This document shows positions 60,124-64,000 of a DNA stretch of 64,000 bases, in pieces (the first letter of the stretch is position 1; every line of letters begins with the position of its first letter). The notes below the pieces were generated by a model. That model searched no databases and had not been told where the DNA came from. It saw nothing but the letters and a program-made list of their open reading frames with translations. A program made the translations under genes and the position numbers. Origin of the DNA: JBJMHZ01 sp045807125 (GTDB lineage: Bacteria > Actinomycetota > Actinomycetes > JAWWOL01); assembly GCA_045807125.1 (NCBI GenBank), contig JBJMHZ010000049.1:62001-126000 (forward strand), in the 5' to 3' direction.

Positions 60124-60534
60124 TCATCCCCGCCCGGACAGCGAGCAACCGGCCACCTCGCCGGTGACCGCGCGGTCCTTGGTCGCCAACCGGTGGGTGA
60201 CCGTCACCACCGACCGGTGCGCGGGGCCGACCCGTACCTGCTCGTAGCCGGTCTGCGCGCCGCTCGCGTCGCGGGCCCTGACCACGCACACGGCGGTCGC
60301 GCCGGCCGGCTTGCGGACCTCGAACGTCACGTCGACGTGGTGCTCGGCCCCGAACCTGATCGCCGTGACGGTCGCCTCGGCGCCGGGCCGGGAGGCGGCC
60401 CAGGCCAGCCCGGCCACGACCACCGCGAGCGCGACGCCGGCCACGGCCAGCCATCGCCGCACGGCCGGGCGCATCGAGCGGCGCGGCGTACCGTAGCGGT
60501 CCGGGCGCACCGCCGCCGGCCCTTCGTGGGCCAC
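60124..60534 (-). CDS. DUF4307 membrane-anchored protein
   Basis: A 136-residue protein with one transmembrane helix (about 25-47, WLAVAGVALAVVVAGLAWAA) and a small extracellular beta domain with two cysteines. It matches DUF4307, found next to mca in many actinobacteria. The function is unknown. The start is GTG 60534. It is divergent from mca, with 185 bp between. Confidence 0.8.
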   Translation of the reverse strand: MAHEGPAAVRPDRYGTPRRSMRPAVRRWLAVAGVALAVVVAGLAWAASRPGAEATVTAIRFGAEHHVDVTFEVRKPAGATAVCVVRARDASGAQTGYEQVRVGPAHRSVVTVTHRLATKDRAVTGEVAGCSLSGRG

Positions 60535-60561
60535 CGGCCCCTCCTCGCGAGATCGTCGCTG

Positions 60562-60674
60562 CCGTGCCGTTCAACGATGGCACGGGAATGGTCGATGACC
60601 TCGGCGGTTGAGTGATCGGCAAGGGGGGCGCGCCCCGCACACGGCTGCCGCCGTGGTGCGGGATCAGGGACAAT
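60562..60674. promoter_or_regulatory. Control region between DUF4307 and mca
   Basis: Two hairpin-capable repeats, CCGTGCC/GGCACGG (60562-60585) and CACGGC-TGCC-GCCGTG (60640-60655), precede a candidate -10 box GACAAT (60669-60674) for mca. The box would give a 5' leader of about 40 nt. Confidence 0.3.
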
Positions 60675-60719
60675 GGATGCCGGACCAGGACGGATCCGGC
60701 GACCCGGCGAGGAGGCCCG

Positions 60720-61628
60720 GTGACCGAGCTTCGGCTGATGGCCGTGCACGCGCACCCCGACGACGAGTCCAGCAAGGGCGCGGCCACGATGGCGAGCTAC
60801 GTCGCGGACGGGGTCGACGTGCTGGTCGTCACGTGCACCGGCGGGGAGCGCGGCTCGATCCTGAACCCGGCCATGGACCGGCCCGAGGTGCTCGCCGACA
60901 TGCCCGAGGTCCGCCGGCGCGAGATGGACCGGGCCAGGGAGATCCTCGGCGTGCGCCAGGAGTGGCTCGGCTTCGTCGACTCCGGCCTGCCGGAGGGCTG
61001 GGAGCCCGGCAAGCCGCTGCCGGAGGGCTGCTTCGGCCTGCTCGACCCGGAGGAGGCGGCCCGGCCGCTGGTGGAGCTGATCCGGCGCGAGCGACCGCAG
61101 GTGATCGTCACCTACGACGAGAACGGTGGCTACCCGCACCCGGACCACCTCCAGGTGCACGCGATCTCGGTGATCGCCTTCGAGGCGGCCGGCGACCCGA
61201 CCAGCTACCCCGGCACCGGCGAGCCGTGGCAGCCGCTGAAGCTCTACTACCACGAGACCTTCCACCGGGCCCGCTACGTGGCGCTGCACGAGGCGATGCT
61301 CGCCGCCGGCCTCGAGTCGCCGTACGGCGAGCGGCTCGCCGAGTGGGTCGAGCGGCCCGGCGACGACCAGCGGATCACCACGAGCGTCCGCTGCGACGAC
61401 TACTTCGAGGTGCGCGACCGGGCCCTCCTCGCGCACGAGACCCAGATCGATCCGCAGGGCTTCTGGTTCCGCTGCCCGCTCTGGGTGCAGCGGGCCGCCT
61501 GGCCGACCGAGGACTACCGGCTGGTCCGCTCGCTCGTCACCACGTCCATCCCGGAGGACGACCTGTTCGCCGGCGTGCGCGAGGAGCTGTGCGAGGCGGT
61601 GACCGGCGCGCGTAGGCTGGGCGGGTGA
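60720..61628 (+). CDS. mca: Mycothiol S-conjugate amidase
   Basis: A 302-residue zinc hydrolase of the LmbE/PIG-L fold that cleaves mycothiol conjugates so that the mercapturic acid can be exported. The zinc motif AHPDD (H12, D14, D15) is near the N-terminus and the second site HPDH is near residue 142. Length fits Mca rather than MshB, and the adjacent small membrane protein is typical. GTG 60720 has GAGGAGG upstream; the frame upstream is not protein-like. The next gene overlaps by 4 nt. This gene is the best marker that the host makes mycothiol. Confidence 0.9.
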   Translation: MTELRLMAVHAHPDDESSKGAATMASYVADGVDVLVVTCTGGERGSILNPAMDRPEVLADMPEVRRREMDRAREILGVRQEWLGFVDSGLPEGWEPGKPLPEGCFGLLDPEEAARPLVELIRRERPQVIVTYDENGGYPHPDHLQVHAISVIAFEAAGDPTSYPGTGEPWQPLKLYYHETFHRARYVALHEAMLAAGLESPYGERLAEWVERPGDDQRITTSVRCDDYFEVRDRALLAHETQIDPQGFWFRCPLWVQRAAWPTEDYRLVRSLVTTSIPEDDLFAGVREELCEAVTGARRLGG

Positions 61629-61912
61629 CCGTCGCCGGTGCTGCCCAGCTGGCAGCCGATGCGTCGAGCAGCAGCTCCGGGCTCGGCCTCGTCGTCATCC
61701 TCGCGCTCGTCGCTGCGACGATCTTCCTCTTCCGCTCGCTCAACAAGCAGCTGAAGCGGCTCCCGCCGACGTTCGACGACGGGGAGCCGGTGCACCTTCC
61801 GGAGCCGGCCGACCCGGCCGACGACGCGCTCGCCGCCGCCCGTGGCGAGGTGCCCCGCGCCGACCAGGTGGGCGAGCGCCCGGCCGACCGCCCGCGCGGC
61901 GACAACCCCTGA
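61625..61912 (+). CDS. Small single-helix membrane protein coupled to mca
   Basis: A 95-residue protein with one membrane helix (about 19-36, GLGLVVILALVAATIFLF) and a Pro/Asp-rich cytoplasmic tail. Its GTG overlaps the mca stop (GTGA). Similar small proteins follow mca in many actinobacteria; their role is unknown. Confidence 0.75.
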   Translation: MTVAGAAQLAADASSSSSGLGLVVILALVAATIFLFRSLNKQLKRLPPTFDDGEPVHLPEPADPADDALAAARGEVPRADQVGERPADRPRGDNP

Positions 61913-61934
61913 CCACTGCGGAGCGCAGCCTTCG

Positions 61935-62381
61935 CTACTCGTCCGGGCGGCGCAACCGCTTGATCTCGCCGCGCCGCTTCTTCGCGGCGATCCGGCGCTC
62001 GGTGGCCGCCTTGGTCGGCCTCGTCGGGCGCCGCGCGCGGGGCGGGGGAGCGATCGCCGCCTCGATCACGGCGGCCAGCCGGGCCTGCGCCGCGACCCGG
62101 TTGCGCCACTGGGACCGGTGCTCGGAGGCGGTGACGGTGAGGACGCCGTCGACTAGCCGCCCGGCGAGCCGCTCGATCGCGCGCTCGCGCAGCGGCGCCG
62201 GGAGGACCAGCGAGCCGGCCACGTCCCACGACAGCTCCACCCGCGAGTCCGCGGTGTTGACCGACTGGCCGCCCGGGCCGCTCGACCGGGAGAACCGCCA
62301 GGTCAGCTCGTCGGCGGGGACGACGAGGCGCCTGCCGATCACCAGGTCGCCGAGCGGGTGCTGAGGGCTCACGCCTGCCAT
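61935..62381 (-). CDS. arfB: Alternative ribosome-rescue factor ArfB
   Basis: A 148-residue peptidyl-tRNA hydrolase of the release-factor type. The GGQ motif (residues 37-39, in SRSSGPGGQSVNT) cleaves peptidyl-tRNA on stalled ribosomes. The basic C-terminal tail (ATERRIAAKKRRGEIKRLRR) enters the empty mRNA channel. ATG 62381 has GGGGGAG upstream; the longer frame is not protein-like. It is convergent with the small membrane protein after mca. Confidence 0.9.
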   Translation of the reverse strand: MAGVSPQHPLGDLVIGRRLVVPADELTWRFSRSSGPGGQSVNTADSRVELSWDVAGSLVLPAPLRERAIERLAGRLVDGVLTVTASEHRSQWRNRVAAQARLAAVIEAAIAPPPRARRPTRPTKAATERRIAAKKRRGEIKRLRRPDE

Positions 62382-62416
62382 GCTCCCCCACCGCCGCCCG
62401 GGCGCAGCCCCGCCGG

Positions 62417-62454
62417 CACCAGCCGTGCGCCGCCCGACCGGCGCACGGCTGGTG
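62417..62454 (-). terminator. Strong 15-bp hairpin after the sialidase-like gene
   Basis: A perfect 15-bp stem (62417-62431 and 62440-62454) with an 8-nt loop, just past the stop codon of the minus-strand gene ending at 62471. No clear T-run, but it fits a high-GC terminator. Confidence 0.65.
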
Positions 62455-62470
62455 ACTGCGATCCGTCGCG

Positions 62471-64000
62471 CTACAGCGTGCCGGTGCCGTTGATGTCGAA
62501 CGGCGTCGCGGCGTCGGCCTGCTGCGAGAACCCGATCGGCACCCGCAGCCCTGGCGCCCGCTGCTCGGTGCCGAAGTAGTAGACCGACAGCCCGGTGATC
62601 GAGTACAGCCCCGTACCAGACTTGATGCCGAGCGTCGAGAGGTCGGTCGTGAGGGTGATCGTGCACGGCGTGGTCAAGGTCGGCGTGCCGGCGGCGGTGA
62701 AGCAGGTGCCCCCGAGCGTCCCGGCCTGCGTGCGGTGGAACTCCTCGCTGGTGAGCGTCGGCGACAGGCTGTTCATCCGGCCGGCCTCCACTCCGGGCGT
62801 CGGTTGCTCGGTGTCGGCCGGGTTATCCCGGTAGGCGAGGTAGAAGTTGTCGTTCTGATCGCCGCCGGTCGTCGCATCGGGCGTGCTCGACGCCCAGAGC
62901 TCGGCGCCCCACAGGCCGCCGGTGTTGCCGGTGCCACAGGCCACCGCCGCCGCGGCCGTCGGTGCGCCGTTGAGGGTGAGCGACACCGTGAGCAGGTTGC
63001 CGTTGCGGTTGGCGCTCGTGCCGAGGATGTCCATGCCCGCGCAGGAGCCCTTGGGGTTGCCCGCGGTGTCGAACACGTCGCCCGCGCGGTCGGACACCGC
63101 GTGGTCGGTGATCGGCCAGCTCGAACGCAGGTTGATCGTCGTGTTGGCGAGCACGCTGCTCCCGGACAGCTGTCGGCTGAACTTGTCCCTGGTGTCGTGG
63201 CGGCTGTTGTTGTCGTCCGCCCAGGTGACGTTGGCGGCACCGAGATGGTCGATGTCGACCGTGAAGAAGTCGAGCAGGTTGCGGTCGCCGCTGCAGTTCA
63301 GGCCGTTGGTGCAGATCTGACCCAGGTGGTTGGGGTGGTCGGAGATCTGGACGGACTTGAAGTTGGCTCCGGGGTTGAGCGCGTTCTGCGACTGGGCGAA
63401 GTAGACGTTCCAGACGGCACGGTTGGCGGTGCAGCCCGTGGTGCCCTCGGTGCACTGGTTGCCGTTGACGTCCGCGAAGTCGAGGTTGGAGTTGAGCCCG
63501 TTGTTCGCCTTGTAATAGACGAGGTCGACCTGGCCGGGGCTGCCCGCCACCAGCCACGGGAAGATGGCCGAGTCGTTCTGCTCACCGGTGAGGTCGATCG
63601 GGGCCGCCCACGTGCCGGTCGTGCCGCCGCCGGTCGACCAGGCGTAGTAGACGTCCTGCTCGCCGCCGAGGTCGGCCGCGTCGTCGGGATCGCGGTTCTG
63701 CGACCACGTGTAGTAGAGGTTGCCGCCGGTGTCGACGGTCAGGTCCGGGAAGATGTTGGCCGGGTCGTGCGGGCCGAGGTCCGCGACGTGGTGCCGCGTC
63801 CAGGTCGTGCCCTCGTCACGTGAGATGGCCACCCACAGCGAGTAGTTCGCGCCGTCCGTGCGCGCGAACGGGATGTAGATCGAGTGCTGGAAGCGAGACG
63901 TGGGCGACTTGTCGACCACGACGGCGCCGCTGATCCAGAGCTGCGGGTCGGAGGGGTCAGGGCACGCGGTCGGCGTGGCGTCATCGGCAGGGGCGAAGCT
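62471..64000 (-). CDS. Secreted BNR/sialidase-like beta-propeller protein (5' end outside window)
   Basis: The frame is open to the last base, so the N-terminus is missing; 509 residues are visible. It shows an Asp-box-like segment, VAISRDEGTTWTRHHV, and further propeller strands such as FPDLTVDTGGNLYYTWSQN and QVDLVYYKANNG. Six to seven such blades suggest a sialidase-like propeller without the catalytic arginine triad being recognisable. Several cysteines and the composition suggest export, but the signal peptide is not in view. Function unknown; it could bind or cleave glycans or be structural. The hairpin at 62417 lies just after the stop. Confidence 0.65.
   Translation of the reverse strand, partial: SFAPADDATPTACPDPSDPQLWISGAVVVDKSPTSRFQHSIYIPFARTDGANYSLWVAISRDEGTTWTRHHVADLGPHDPANIFPDLTVDTGGNLYYTWSQNRDPDDAADLGGEQDVYYAWSTGGGTTGTWAAPIDLTGEQNDSAIFPWLVAGSPGQVDLVYYKANNGLNSNLDFADVNGNQCTEGTTGCTANRAVWNVYFAQSQNALNPGANFKSVQISDHPNHLGQICTNGLNCSGDRNLLDFFTVDIDHLGAANVTWADDNNSRHDTRDKFSRQLSGSSVLANTTINLRSSWPITDHAVSDRAGDVFDTAGNPKGSCAGMDILGTSANRNGNLLTVSLTLNGAPTAAAAVACGTGNTGGLWGAELWASSTPDATTGGDQNDNFYLAYRDNPADTEQPTPGVEAGRMNSLSPTLTSEEFHRTQAGTLGGTCFTAAGTPTLTTPCTITLTTDLSTLGIKSGTGLYSITGLSVYYFGTEQRAPGLRVPIGFSQQADAATPFDINGTGTL

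Noticed and set aside
1..64000. CRISPR arrays, tRNA or rRNA genes, insertion sequences, phage integrases
   Set aside because: No regularly spaced repeats, cloverleaf-like segments, transposase or integrase frames were seen.

Overview
The window is high-GC DNA from a chromosome that looks actinobacterial. The evidence is a mycothiol S-conjugate amidase gene (mca) in its usual setting (greA, a DUF4307 protein, mca, a small membrane protein), a c-di-AMP riboswitch ahead of an NlpC/P60 cell-wall hydrolase, a PAC2 protein, a DUF4287 protein, a PPOX/F420-type oxidoreductase, an Rv0958/Rv0959-like AAA+/VWA pair, and many genes that start 6-7 nt after a TANNNT or CANNNT hexamer (leaderless starts). 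I cannot name the genus.

Layout. (1) 1-13579: one plus-strand operon of four giant uncharacterised proteins with overlapping reading frames. The first is cut by the window edge and matches what I know of the DUF6603 family; the other three (1042, 1828 and 613 aa) match nothing I can name. (2) 13625-14990: a convergent di-copper tyrosinase and a short remnant-like ORF in less GC-rich DNA. (3) 14991-24524: an amidoligase-type cluster with four ATP-grasp ligases, a GCS2 glutamate-cysteine-ligase-like enzyme, an S51-like peptidase/amidotransferase-fold protein and two esterase-D-type hydrolases. (4) 24613-45711: mostly housekeeping and conserved actinobacterial genes: PAC2/XRE, riboswitch plus NlpC/P60, group II decarboxylase, thiolase, Rrf2 regulator, two tandem SGNH hydrolases, cystathionine beta-synthase and cystathionine gamma-synthase (transsulfuration), SIMPL protein, MFS exporter, SpoU methyltransferase, VWA/AAA+ pair, FIST and ROK proteins. 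(5) 45755-50290: TfoX-like protein, two secreted proteins sharing a C-terminal domain, and an alpha/beta hydrolase that appears to lack its catalytic histidine. (6) 50369-62381: threonine ammonia-lyase, then a 2112-residue secreted RHS/YD-repeat protein with a nuclease-like tip, then hppD, greA, DUF4307, mca and arfB. (7) 62471-64000: the C-terminal part of a secreted BNR/sialidase-like protein, cut by the window edge.

The accessory material (regions 1, 3 and the RHS gene) lies among conserved chromosomal genes. The strongest candidates for an undescribed system are the DUF6603-led operon and the four-ATP-grasp cluster. Smaller oddities are a codon-usage patch inside cbs, short duplications at gene 3' ends, an RHS toxin with no immunity gene beside it, and 11-bp repeat arrays on both sides of the FIST-ROK pair.
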